This document shows, piece after piece, positions 1-6,462 of a DNA stretch of 10,211 nt. Position 1 is the stretch's first letter; each line of letters begins with the position of its first letter. The notes under the pieces are model-generated. The model saw only the letters and a list, made by a program, of their open reading frames with translations, had not been told where the DNA came from and did not search any database. This stretch comes from Scatosoma sp045594025 (lineage in GTDB: Bacteria > Bacillota > Clostridia > Christensenellales > Borkfalkiaceae), in NCBI GenBank assembly GCA_045594025.1, contig JAZNXS010000018.1, positions 1 through 10,211 of the forward strand, read 5' to 3'. The translations under genes and the position numbers were made by a program.

Positions 1-85
1 CGTATTCGACAGAGGCGGTTATCTTTACACGGGACGTGTAAAGGCAGTCGCAGACGGCGCAAGAGAAGCCGGACTTAAATTCTAA
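1..85 (+). CDS. rplR: 50S ribosomal protein L18, C-terminal fragment
   Basis: This is the last 27 codons of a gene that enters the window from the left. The reading frame begins at base 2 and stops with TAA at 83-85. The encoded tail, VFDRGGYLYTGRVKAVADGA then REAGLKF, matches the conserved C-terminus of L18, the 5S rRNA-binding protein of the large subunit. rpsE follows 12 bases later, as in the spc operon order rplF-rplR-rpsE. The rpsE ribosome binding site (AAGGAG, 84-89) overlaps this stop codon. Only the C-terminus is visible, so length and N-terminal features cannot be judged. Confidence 0.93.
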   Translation, partial: VFDRGGYLYTGRVKAVADGAREAGLKF

Positions 86-97
86 GGAGTGGGTACC

Positions 98-625
98 ATG
101 GCAGACGAAAAAAGAGAAAGAAGACCTCAAAGAAGACAGGCTGAAGACGACGGTCTTATTAAGAAGCTTATCGAAGTTAACCGTGTAACGAAGGTTGTAA
201 AGGGTGGTAAGAACATGCGTTTTGCAGCGCTCGTTATCGTTGGTGACGGTAAGGGTAAGATCGGTGTAGCAACGGGTAAAGCAAAGGAAGTTCCCGAAGC
301 AATCGAAAAAGCAACTTTGAGAGCAAAGAAGAATATGGTTTCCGTAGCTATCGTAGACAACACCATTCCCCACACGGTGGTTGGTAAGTTCGGTCGCGGC
401 GCGGTGCTTATGATGCCCGCAGCAGAAGGTACCGGTGTTATTGCAGGCGGTCCCGTTCGTGCGGTTATGGAAGCAGTAGGTATTAAGAACATCAGAACGA
501 AGTCTCACGGTAGCCAGAACTCCGGTAACTGTGTAAAAGCTGCAATCGAAGGCTTGAAAGAGCTTAAGACGGCTGAACAGGTAGCGGCGCTTCGTGGCAA
601 AGCTGTTGAAGAAATTCTGAGCTAA
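98..625 (+). CDS. rpsE: 30S ribosomal protein S5
   Basis: This encodes a 175-residue S5, a small-subunit protein at the mRNA entry site that contributes to decoding accuracy. The N-terminal double-stranded-RNA-binding-like domain is at about residues 20-85 (LIEVNRVTKVVKGGKNMRFA, then GKGKIGVATGKAKEVPEAI). The C-terminal domain contains GRGAVLMMPAAEGTGVIAGG and RAVMEAVGIKNI. The ATG at 98 is chosen because AAGGAG at 84-89 lies 8 nt upstream. A GTG at 89 in the same frame lies inside that site and is unlikely to be used. The segment TKSHGSQNSGN, where many S5 proteins read SKSLGSNNPIN, is a mild divergence near the C-terminus. The gene sits between rplR and rpmD as in the spc operon. Confidence 0.97.
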   Translation: MADEKRERRPQRRQAEDDGLIKKLIEVNRVTKVVKGGKNMRFAALVIVGDGKGKIGVATGKAKEVPEAIEKATLRAKKNMVSVAIVDNTIPHTVVGKFGRGAVLMMPAAEGTGVIAGGPVRAVMEAVGIKNIRTKSHGSQNSGNCVKAAIEGLKELKTAEQVAALRGKAVEEILS

Positions 626-644
626 GGAAACGGAGGGATAAGAC

Positions 645-824
645 ATGGCTAAAATCAGAGTAACGCTTGTAAAGAGCACGATCGGTCAGGTAGCGGCTGT
701 AAAAGGCACGGTAGCTGCGCTCGGTCTTAAGAAAATCCGTTCTTCCAAAGAACTTGACGACACCCCTGTAGTACAGGGCATGATTGCGAAAGTTAAGCAT
801 CTCGTCAAAGTAGAAAACATCTAA
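645..824 (+). CDS. rpmD: 50S ribosomal protein L30
   Basis: This short gene encodes a 59-residue protein starting MAKIRVTLVKSTIG and ending MIAKVKHLVKVENI. The short-form bacterial L30 fold is recognisable from the LVKS-IG start, the central ALGLKKI segment, the DDTPVVQGMI turn and the KVKHLVKV end. L30 is a peripheral large-subunit protein. The ribosome binding site is GGAGGG at 632-637, 7 nt before the ATG. The position between rpsE and rplO is the standard spc order. Its stop codon overlaps the rplO ribosome binding site, which suggests tight translational coupling. Confidence 0.95.
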   Translation: MAKIRVTLVKSTIGQVAAVKGTVAALGLKKIRSSKELDDTPVVQGMIAKVKHLVKVENI

Positions 825-834
825 GGAGATTATC

Positions 835-1281
835 ATGAGAATAGATACTCTTTCTCCCGCAAAGGGAGCAACGAAGGAATCGAAGAGACTTGGTCGCGGT
901 ATCGGTTCCGGCACGGGTAAAACTTCCGGTAAGGGTCACAAAGGTCAGTGGGCTCGTTCCGGCGGTGGCGTACGTCCCGGCTTTGAAGGCGGCCAGATGC
1001 CTATCGCACGTCGTGTACCTAAGAGAGGGTTCAAACATAACGGCAAGAAAGAATACGTTATCGTCAACCTTGCAGACCTTGCAGAACTTCCCGCAGGTAC
1101 GGTTGTTGATTACGGCTTCGTTATGGCAAACGGCCTTGCGAAGGAAGTTAAGAACAACTGCGGACTGAAAGTTCTCGGTAGCGGCGAACTCAACGTAGCG
1201 CTTACCGTGAAAGCGGCGAAATTCTCCGTGTCCGCTAAGGCAGCGATTGAAGCTGCTCAGGGTACGGCGGAGACCCTTTAA
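835..1281 (+). CDS. rplO: 50S ribosomal protein L15
   Basis: This encodes a 148-residue L15, a large-subunit protein that binds 23S rRNA during late assembly. The glycine- and basic-rich N-terminal extension (LGRGIGSGTGKTSGKGHKGQ, about residues 21-40) is typical. The C-terminal signature KVLGSGELNVALTVKAAKFS, followed by AKAAIEAAQG, is near residues 110-143. AAGGAG at 823-828 is 6 nt from the ATG and overlaps the rpmD stop. The length matches the family. A 121-nt gap with a possible hairpin separates it from secY. Confidence 0.97.
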   Translation: MRIDTLSPAKGATKESKRLGRGIGSGTGKTSGKGHKGQWARSGGGVRPGFEGGQMPIARRVPKRGFKHNGKKEYVIVNLADLAELPAGTVVDYGFVMANGLAKEVKNNCGLKVLGSGELNVALTVKAAKFSVSAKAAIEAAQGTAETL

Positions 1282-1295
1282 TCTGAAATTGTGAC

Positions 1296-1345
1296 GCGGG
1301 AAATCGCAATAGCGGTTTTCCGTAGTTCGCATTATTTCTCCCCGC
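1296..1345 (+). other. Imperfect inverted repeat between rplO and secY
   Basis: GCGGG at 1296-1300 can pair with CCCGC at 1341-1345. AAAT at 1301-1304 can pair with ATTT at 1334-1337 across a three-base bulge. A small inner CGG-TTTT-CCG hairpin is at 1313-1322. No T-tract follows directly, so it does not look like a normal intrinsic terminator. It could be an mRNA structure in the secY leader, a processing site, or chance. The rest of the gap (1346-1392) shows nothing distinct before the secY ribosome binding site. Confidence 0.35.
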
Positions 1346-1402
1346 CGTTTTGCAAAGAATTTTTCATGCAAGACGTAAAATAAATTATTAACGGAGAAAA
1401 AA

Positions 1403-2725
1403 ATGTTACAGACAATTATCAATGCCTTTAAGGTAAAGGAAATCAGACGCAAGGTCTATATGATGCTCTTGCTTCTCTTGATTTTCCGTATTGGTTGTTT
1501 CATTCCCGTTCCCGGTATGAATAGAGAAAACTTCTCTACGTTGTTCCAAGAAGGTTCGGGTAATGACTTCTTGATGCTGATGAGCAGCATCACTGGTGGC
1601 GCGCTTGCTCAAGGTACGTTATTTGCTTTGGGTATCGGTCCTTACATCAACGCTTCGATTATTATGCAACTTCTTTGCGTAGGTATTCCTGCGCTGGAAA
1701 GATTGTCTAAGCAGGGTGAAGAAGGTCGTAAAAAGATTGCTCAGTATACGAGATACGTTACGATTTTGCTTGCTTTGATTCAATCGGTTGGTATTATTAT
1801 CAGCTTTGCATCTAGCGCTGACGTAAACGGTATTGATACAACCATCTTCTTTGGTAAGACGTGGGTTGCTGGTATCTTTATGGCATGCGTATACACCGCA
1901 GGTGCATTTATTGTAATGTGGCTTGGTGAAAGAATTACGGATTATGGCGTAGGTAACGGTCAATCCATGATCATTTTCACCGGTATTATTTCTACTGCAG
2001 GTATGCAGATTGCAAACAAAATTTTCTTTGAAATCCCTCAGAATATCAACCAAATTTGGAACCTTCTCGGTTTCTGCTTGGTATCTGCGATTATCTTCTT
2101 TGCAATTATCTACGTAGATCTTTCCGAAAGAAAGGTTCCCGTACAGTATGCAAAGCAGATCAAGGGCAGAAAGATGTATGGCGGCCAGTCTTCGGCAATT
2201 CCTATCAGAATTTCCGGTGGCGGCGTTATGCCTTTGATTTTTGCATTCTCCATCCTCAGCTTCCCTCAAATGATTGCAAGTATGGTTGCTCCTAACGGCG
2301 GCTTTGCAAACTGGTGGGCAGATTGGATGTCTGCTTCGGCAAAAGACTGGGGTGCAGTTGTATATTCAGTTGTACTTTGTGTATTGATTTTCGCATTCTC
2401 GTTCTTCTATGCGCAGATGCAGTTTAATCCCGAAGACGTATCCAAGAGCATTCAGCAGAACGGTGGTTTCATTCAGGGTATCCGTCCCGGTAAGGCAACG
2501 GAAGCATACTTGAAGAAGATCTCCAACCGTATCACGCTGTTTGGCGCTATCTATCTTTCGTTGGTTGCGCTTATTCCTTCGCTTGCGTTTGCGTTCGTCG
2601 ATTATTCGATGGTAAACGTATTCTCTACGACGGGTATTCTCATCGTAGTATCCTGCGCGATGGAATTTGAAAAACAACTTCAAGCGCAGTTAATGATGAA
2701 GAATTACAAAGGATTCTTGAAATAA
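1403..2725 (+). CDS. secY: Preprotein translocase channel subunit SecY
   Basis: This encodes the 440-residue central pore of the SecYEG translocon in the cytoplasmic membrane, which moves unfolded preproteins outward and inserts membrane proteins. About ten hydrophobic segments are visible, the first at residues 18-36. Both SecY signatures are present: GIGPYINASIIMQLL at 77-91, and LGERITDYGVGNGQSMIIF near 174-192. The cytoplasmic loop before helix 7 contains QYAKQIKGRKMYGGQSSAIP. The loop between helices 8 and 9 contains GIRPGKATEAYL, where R361 corresponds to the arginine known to matter for SecA-driven translocation. The C-terminus (EKQLQAQLMMKNYKGFLK) and the length are normal. GGAG at 1393-1396 lies 6 nt before the ATG. 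The location between rplO and adk is typical of Bacillota. Confidence 0.98.
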   Translation: MLQTIINAFKVKEIRRKVYMMLLLLLIFRIGCFIPVPGMNRENFSTLFQEGSGNDFLMLMSSITGGALAQGTLFALGIGPYINASIIMQLLCVGIPALERLSKQGEEGRKKIAQYTRYVTILLALIQSVGIIISFASSADVNGIDTTIFFGKTWVAGIFMACVYTAGAFIVMWLGERITDYGVGNGQSMIIFTGIISTAGMQIANKIFFEIPQNINQIWNLLGFCLVSAIIFFAIIYVDLSERKVPVQYAKQIKGRKMYGGQSSAIPIRISGGGVMPLIFAFSILSFPQMIASMVAPNGGFANWWADWMSASAKDWGAVVYSVVLCVLIFAFSFFYAQMQFNPEDVSKSIQQNGGFIQGIRPGKATEAYLKKISNRITLFGAIYLSLVALIPSLAFAFVDYSMVNVFSTTGILIVVSCAMEFEKQLQAQLMMKNYKGFLK

Positions 2726-2738
2726 GAACTACAGCTTT

Positions 2739-2773
2739 CACGCTCCGCTGAAAGAAAACTTCAACGGAGCGTG
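2739..2773 (+). other. Strong hairpin between secY and adk
   Basis: CACGCTCCG at 2739-2747 is a perfect inverted repeat of CGGAGCGTG at 2765-2773. The interior can pair further: TGAA at 2749-2752 with TTCA at 2760-2763, and G2754 with C2759, leaving one bulged A and an AAAA loop. The downstream sequence is GTAAGGCG followed by an A-run, so there is no T-tract in either orientation to make it an intrinsic terminator. It is more likely an RNA processing or stability element, or a partial attenuator, between secY and adk. Its function is inference. Confidence 0.6.
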
Positions 2774-2827
2774 TAAGGCGCAAAAAAAAGAATACGAAAA
2801 GTAATTTTTTCAAAAGGTTGACAAATT

Positions 2828-3460
2828 ATGAATATTATTCTACTCGGTGCGCCCGGAGCCGGAAAAGGCACGCTAGCTTCGAGAGTTTCGGGAAGTTATG
2901 CTGTGCCGCATATTTCCACGGGTGACATTTTTAGAGAAAACATCAAAAATCAAACCCCCATCGGGCTGATCGCTAAGCAGTATATCGATCAAGGACATCT
3001 CGTCCCCGATGATATCACGTGCGAAATTGTTGAAGAACGTCTTTCGAAAAACGATTGCAAAGCCGGTTTTATGTTAGATGGTTTTCCCCGTACGATTAAA
3101 CAGGCGGAAGAACTTGATAAAATCAAAAAGATTGACCTCGTTATTAATATCGAAGTTGATTTTTCACTGCTTCTCGATCGTTTATGCGGTAGAAGAGTAT
3201 GCAAGTCTTGTCGTGAAAACTATCACATTTCGAGGCTGAACGGAGCAACGAAGTGCGCACTCTGCGGCGGCGAACTGTATCAGAGAAAGGATGACAATCC
3301 TGAAACGGTACAAAGTCGTTTAGATGTTTACAACAAGCAAACGGCGCCTTTGATTGAATACTACAAAAGAAAAGGATTGATTTTCAACGTAGTCAGCAAT
3401 TCAACCCCCGAAGACGTATTTGCGGAAGTTTCAAAAAAACTCGATACTTTGAAAAAATAA
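2828..3460 (+). CDS. adk: Adenylate kinase, zinc-binding LID type
   Basis: This encodes a 210-residue cytoplasmic enzyme that interconverts ATP + AMP with 2 ADP. The P-loop GAPGAGKGT is at residues 7-15. The AMP-binding STGDIFRENI segment is at 30-39, and the DGFPRT motif with catalytic R88 is at 84-89. The LID domain carries four cysteines as C125-x2-C128 and C143-x2-C146, the zinc site usual in Gram-positive enzymes. The spacing between the two pairs looks about two residues shorter than in Bacillus subtilis Adk. QRKDDNPETVQSRLDVY (152-168) is the conserved segment after the LID. The ribosome binding site is weak (AAAAGG, ending at 2817). The secY-adk-map order is typical of Bacillota. Confidence 0.97.
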   Translation: MNIILLGAPGAGKGTLASRVSGSYAVPHISTGDIFRENIKNQTPIGLIAKQYIDQGHLVPDDITCEIVEERLSKNDCKAGFMLDGFPRTIKQAEELDKIKKIDLVINIEVDFSLLLDRLCGRRVCKSCRENYHISRLNGATKCALCGGELYQRKDDNPETVQSRLDVYNKQTAPLIEYYKRKGLIFNVVSNSTPEDVFAEVSKKLDTLKK

Positions 3461-3463
3461 GAT

Positions 3464-4207
3464 ATGATTCACGTAAAGAGCGAAAAAGAAATAGCCTTAA
3501 TTAAAGAGTCGTGTAAAATCGTTCGAGATACTTTGGATTTTGTCGGATCGAAGATTTGCGTAGGCATGAGCACGAGAGAGGTAGACGAGCTTGTAGAACG
3601 GTATATCCGTGCTTCAGGTGCAAATCCTTCCTGTCTGGGCTACGGCGGATTTCCCGCCTCGGCATGTGTATCTGTCAACGAGATGGTAGTCCACGGGATT
3701 CCCGACGATCGGATTTTGAAGGAGGGCGATATCGTCAGTGTCGATGTCGTTGCCGACAAAAACGGTTATCACGGCGACGCATGCAGAACCTTCTGTATCG
3801 GTAACGTTTCCGAGGACGTGAAAAAGCTTGTTCAGGTAACGGAAGAATGTTTCTTTAAGGCAATTAAAAATTTACGCGCAGGCACGCCGTTGTTCGATAT
3901 CGGCTACGAAGTGCAGCGCCATGCAGAATCTCACGGTTATGGAGTGATTCGTTCCTATACCGGCCACGGTATCGGTAGGGAGATGCATGAAGATCCGTCC
4001 GTTCCCAACTTCGGAAGAAAGGGTACGGGGATTCGCTTGAAAGCAGGTACGGTACTTTGCATCGAGCCCATGATTGCAATGGGTACGTGGAAGGTAAGAC
4101 TTTTATCCGACGGCTGGGGCGCAGTAACGCAAGACGGGAAACCGGCAGCGCATTATGAAAATACAGTAGTCGTTCGAGAAGACGGGGTTGAAATTCTTAC
4201 GCTATAA
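3464..4207 (+). CDS. map: Methionine aminopeptidase, type I
   Basis: This encodes a 247-residue dinuclear-metal enzyme that removes the initiator methionine from nascent proteins. All five metal ligands can be placed: D94 (SVDVV), D105 (HGDACRTF), H168 (TGHGIG), E201 (CIEPM) and E232 (HYENTVVV). The substrate-binding histidines H77 (VVHGIP) and H175 (EMHEDP) are also present. The length fits the short type I form without an N-terminal zinc extension. The gene starts three bases after the adk stop and has no recognisable Shine-Dalgarno sequence, so translation is probably coupled to adk. No KOW-domain ribosomal-like gene, common after map in many Bacillota, lies between map and infA. Confidence 0.97.
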   Translation: MIHVKSEKEIALIKESCKIVRDTLDFVGSKICVGMSTREVDELVERYIRASGANPSCLGYGGFPASACVSVNEMVVHGIPDDRILKEGDIVSVDVVADKNGYHGDACRTFCIGNVSEDVKKLVQVTEECFFKAIKNLRAGTPLFDIGYEVQRHAESHGYGVIRSYTGHGIGREMHEDPSVPNFGRKGTGIRLKAGTVLCIEPMIAMGTWKVRLLSDGWGAVTQDGKPAAHYENTVVVREDGVEILTL

Positions 4208-4233
4208 AGTAACGTTCCAAAAACAACAAACCG

Positions 4234-4249
4234 CGCAGAGCATTCTGCG
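4234..4249 (+). other. Small perfect hairpin between map and infA
   Basis: CGCAGA at 4234-4239 pairs perfectly with TCTGCG at 4244-4249 around a GCAT loop. It sits 14 nt upstream of the infA ribosome binding site. No T-tract follows, so it is not a canonical terminator. It may affect mRNA processing or infA translation, or be incidental. Confidence 0.4.
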
Positions 4250-4276
4250 TAGAGAAAATAATCGGAGGGAGTTCCT

Positions 4277-4498
4277 GTGTCCAAAGACGACGTAATCGAA
4301 GCGGAAGGGAAAGTAATCGAAGCGTTGCCTAATGCAACCTTCAAAGTACAGCTTTCCAACGGTCACACTATCACGGCGTATATTTCCGGTAAGCTTAGAA
4401 TGAACTATATCAGAATCATCGAAGGCGATACGGTAAAATTGGAAATGAGTCCGTATGATCTGACGAAAGGCAGAATCACGTGGCGTAGCAAGTCGTAA
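4277..4498 (+). CDS. infA: Translation initiation factor IF-1
   Basis: This encodes a 73-residue OB-fold (S1-type) protein that occupies the ribosomal A site during initiation with IF-2 and IF-3. The N-terminus MSKDDVIEAEGKVIEALPNA and the core GKLRMNYIRIIEGDTVKLEM plus SPYDLTKGRI match IF-1 closely. The C-terminus reads TWRSKS where most IF-1 proteins end close to TYRYK or TFRYK, a small divergence. The start is GTG at 4277, placed 7 nt after a strong GGAGGG (4264-4269). It is the only clear non-ATG start in the window. The position between map and rpmJ is standard. Confidence 0.97.
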   Translation: MSKDDVIEAEGKVIEALPNATFKVQLSNGHTITAYISGKLRMNYIRIIEGDTVKLEMSPYDLTKGRITWRSKS

Positions 4499-4541
4499 TT
4501 TTTCGCGACTATAAAGAGTTTAATTAACAAGGAGAAAAACA

Positions 4542-4658
4542 ATGAAAGTAAGACCTTCTGTAAAACCTATGTGCGATAAGTGCAAAGTTATCAAAAGAAA
4601 CGGTAGAGTAATGGTTATCTGCTCCAAGAGCAAGAGCCACAAGCAAAGACAGGGCTAA
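4542..4658 (+). CDS. rpmJ: 50S ribosomal protein L36, zinc-binding form
   Basis: This encodes a 38-residue L36 that starts MKVRPSVKPMCDKCKVIKRN and ends KSHKQRQG. The zinc ligands C11, C14, C27 and H33 are all present, so this is the zinc-dependent (C+) form. L36 sits near the peptidyl-transferase region of the large subunit. AAGGAG at 4529-4534 is 7 nt before the ATG. The gene follows infA as usual. Unusually for the cluster, the next gene (rpsM) lies 353 nt further on, past a promoter. Confidence 0.97.
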   Translation: MKVRPSVKPMCDKCKVIKRNGRVMVICSKSKSHKQRQG

Positions 4659-4695
4659 TTTTTAGAAAAGACCTGGAAAAAGTATCGTAAAATGA

Positions 4696-4733
4696 TTGAC
4701 ATCTATTGACAAGTTGTGGTAGAATAGTAATAT
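4696..4733 (+). promoter_or_regulatory. Overlapping double promoter for rpsM operon
   Basis: Two perfect TTGACA hexamers occur 10 bp apart, at 4696-4701 and 4706-4711. The first has TAGAAT at 4720-4725 with an 18-bp spacer and an extended TG two bases upstream. The second has TAATAT at 4728-4733 with a 16-bp spacer. Either pair is a good housekeeping (sigma-A type) promoter, and they overlap, so two start sites about 8-10 nt apart are expected near 4732-4742. This gives rpsM-rpsK-rpsD-rpoA-rplQ transcription independent of the upstream spc genes. The start sites are inferred. Confidence 0.8.
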
Positions 4734-5011
4734 GCCGTAATTTGGGGGATGTCGCGAAAAATGCGATATTTTACTCAAAAACGAATAATGTAATCAAGCT
4801 GAATTTCCGTATTTTTACGGAAACTCAGTTTTGTTGCGTTTAATAATCTTTACATATTTTGGCAAACGGAGTATGGACAAGGTTGCAAGGCAATGATTAC
4901 GAAAATAATACAATGCATGGCAAAGGCATTTTCCACTGCCCAAGCCAAGGCATTCGTTGGCGATATATACAAAAATACTAAAAAGAATTTAAAAACGGAG
5001 GACAGAAATCT
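4734..5011 (+). promoter_or_regulatory. Long structured 5' leader of the rpsM operon
   Basis: This roughly 280-nt untranslated leader runs from the promoter to the rpsM start. Stem-loops visible in order are: 4749-4769 (7 bp with one G-U, 7-nt loop), the terminator-like hairpin at 4799-4828 (listed separately), and GCCAA/TTGGC at 4944-4948 and 4957-4961. Three AAGGCA copies occur at about 4887, 4924 and 4948. The rpsM ribosome binding site GGAGG is at 4997-5001. Ribosomal protein operons are often autoregulated through such leaders, and S4 does this for alpha-type operons or its own gene in known bacteria. The operon downstream encodes S4, so S4 is a candidate ligand. That is inference; I do not recognise a named leader family. 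Confidence 0.6.
4799..4842 (+). terminator. Terminator-like attenuator in the rpsM leader
   Basis: TTTCCGTA at 4804-4811 pairs perfectly with TACGGAAA at 4816-4823 around a TTTT loop. CTGA at 4799-4802 pairs with TCAG at 4825-4828 across one A-C mismatch, for 12 pairs in total. The stem is followed by TTTTGTTGCGTTT, a moderately U-rich tail. It lies about 65 nt downstream of the promoter and about 180 nt upstream of rpsM, so complete termination would silence the operon. It may be an attenuator, or may stop read-through or short transcripts only partly. Confidence 0.6.
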
Positions 5012-5380
5012 ATGGCACGTATTGCCGGTGTGGATTTACCCAGAGAAAAGAGAATCGAAATCGGTCTTACCTATATCTTTGGTATCGGTTTGACGACTTC
5101 CAAGAAAATTCTCGCAGATACGGGCATTAATCCCGATACGAGAGTTAAAGATCTCGACGAGAACGATGTTTCCAAGCTGAGAGAATATATTGATCACAAT
5201 TTGAGAGTAGAAGGTGAACTTCGTAGTGAAGTATCCCTCAACATTAAGCGCCTTATGGAAATCGGTTGCTATCGTGGCATCCGTCACAGAAAGGGCTTGC
5301 CCGTACGCGGTCAGAGCACGAAGAGAAACGCTCGTACGCGTAAAGGTCCTGCACGCGCTATCGCAGGTAAGAAGAAGTAA
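5012..5380 (+). CDS. rpsM: 30S ribosomal protein S13
   Basis: This encodes a 122-residue S13, a small-subunit head protein that contacts the P-site tRNA and forms bridges to the large subunit. The N-terminus MARIAGVDLPREKRIEIGLT and the helix-hairpin-helix region (GIGLTTSKKILADTGI) are typical. The basic C-terminal signature GIRHRKGLPVRGQSTKRNAR and the lysine-rich tail are complete. GGAGG at 4997-5001 is 10 nt before the ATG. It is the first gene after the internal promoter and long leader. rpsK follows after 19 bases. Confidence 0.97.
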   Translation: MARIAGVDLPREKRIEIGLTYIFGIGLTTSKKILADTGINPDTRVKDLDENDVSKLREYIDHNLRVEGELRSEVSLNIKRLMEIGCYRGIRHRKGLPVRGQSTKRNARTRKGPARAIAGKKK

Positions 5381-5399
5381 TAGAGGAGGCGATTAGAAT

Positions 5400-5795
5400 A
5401 TGGCACAAGTAAAGAAAGTCGCTTCTCGTAAGCGTAAAGAAATTAAAAAGATTGACAAAGGTCAGGTTCATATCCAGTCTACGTTCAACAACACGATCGT
5501 AACGGTTACGGACATGGCAGGTAACGCTATTTCGCAGTCCAGCGCAGGTGCGCTTGGCTACAAGGGCAGCAGAAAGGGAACGCCTTTCGCAGCGCAGATG
5601 GCAGCTGAAACGGCAGCTAAAGTTGCGAAGGAACACGGCCTTAGAACGGTTGAAGTATACGTTAAGGGCCCTGGTGCAGGTAGAGAATCCGCAATCCGTG
5701 CGCTTTCCGCTTGCGAACTTGAAATCACGTTGATTTCTGACGTTTCCCCCATCCCTCACAACGGATGCAGACCCCCGAAGCGTCGTAGAGTTTAA
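5400..5795 (+). CDS. rpsK: 30S ribosomal protein S11
   Basis: This encodes a 131-residue S11, located on the platform of the small subunit near the E site and the mRNA exit. The motifs GQVHIQSTFNNTIVTVTD, GALGYKGSRKGTPFAAQ and VKGPGAGRESAIRAL are present. The conserved C-terminus IPHNGCRPPKRRRV is complete. A strong AGGAGG (5384-5389) precedes the ATG by 10 nt. The gene sits in the alpha operon between rpsM and rpsD. Confidence 0.98.
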   Translation: MAQVKKVASRKRKEIKKIDKGQVHIQSTFNNTIVTVTDMAGNAISQSSAGALGYKGSRKGTPFAAQMAAETAAKVAKEHGLRTVEVYVKGPGAGRESAIRALSACELEITLISDVSPIPHNGCRPPKRRRV

Positions 5796-5813
5796 TCAGG
5801 AGGCAGAAAAATT

Positions 5814-6440
5814 ATGGCAAGATATAGAGAAGCTAAATGTAAGCTTTGCAGAAGAGAAGGTGGCAAGTTGTTCCTTAAGGGTGACAAGTGCTACATGGAA
5901 AAGTGCCCTTTCAATAAGCGTCCCGTAGCTCCCGGTCAGCACGGCGCAGCAAGAAAGAAGGTATCCGAATATGGTTTGCAGCTTCGTGAAAAGCAGAAGA
6001 CCAAGAGAATTTACGGCGTTCAGGAAGGTCAGTTCCGTAAGTATTACGAAATGGCAGACCGTATGAAGGGCGTAACGGGTGAAAACATGCTTTCGATCCT
6101 CGAAAGAAGACTTGATAACGTTGTATTCAGAATGGGCATCGCTCCTTCCAGAACGTTGGCTCGTCAGATCGTAAGCCACGCGCACCTTACTGTAAACGGA
6201 AAAACGGTTACCGTTCCCTCCTACATTGTTAAGGCAGGCGACGTTGTTGCTGTTAAAGAAAACAGAAGAGACAACAAATATTTCACAGCTCTTAAAGAAA
6301 CGAAGGCAAGCAACACCCTTGTTAAGTGGGTTGAGTTTGACAGAGAAAAACTTGAAGGAAAGGTATTGGCTCTTCCTACCAGAGAAGACATCGACAGCCA
6401 GATTGCAGAGCACATGATTGTCGAATTGTACTCCAAATAA
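5814..6440 (+). CDS. rpsD: 30S ribosomal protein S4, zinc-binding form
   Basis: This encodes a 208-residue S4, a primary 16S rRNA binder that nucleates 30S assembly and influences accuracy. Cysteines C9, C12, C26 and C31 form the zinc site of the C+ variant (AKCKLCRREG, then GDKCYMEKCPF). The S4 RNA-binding domain spans about residues 98-160 (ERRLDNVVFRMGIAPSRTLA, then HLTVNGKTVTVPSYIVKAGD). AGGAGG at 5798-5803 is 10 nt before the ATG. Its place between rpsK and rpoA is common in Clostridia, whereas Bacillus subtilis keeps rpsD elsewhere. In several bacteria S4 represses its own operon through the leader mRNA, which makes the long rpsM leader relevant. Confidence 0.98.
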   Translation: MARYREAKCKLCRREGGKLFLKGDKCYMEKCPFNKRPVAPGQHGAARKKVSEYGLQLREKQKTKRIYGVQEGQFRKYYEMADRMKGVTGENMLSILERRLDNVVFRMGIAPSRTLARQIVSHAHLTVNGKTVTVPSYIVKAGDVVAVKENRRDNKYFTALKETKASNTLVKWVEFDREKLEGKVLALPTREDIDSQIAEHMIVELYSK

Positions 6441-6462
6441 TTGAATATAAGGAGGTAACATA

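Noticed and set aside
89..97. GTG at 89 as the rpsE start
   Set aside because: It lies within the Shine-Dalgarno sequence AAGGAG; the ATG at 98 is correctly spaced.
2818..2846. TTGACA just before the adk start as a possible promoter
   Set aside because: It overlaps the adk start region and no acceptable -10 lies 16-18 bp downstream.
4893..5093. 66-codon frame overlapping the start of rpsM, with a weak AAGG upstream
   Set aside because: It overlaps rpsM in another frame, resembles no protein I know and has a poor ribosome binding site. A leader peptide cannot be excluded but is not supported.
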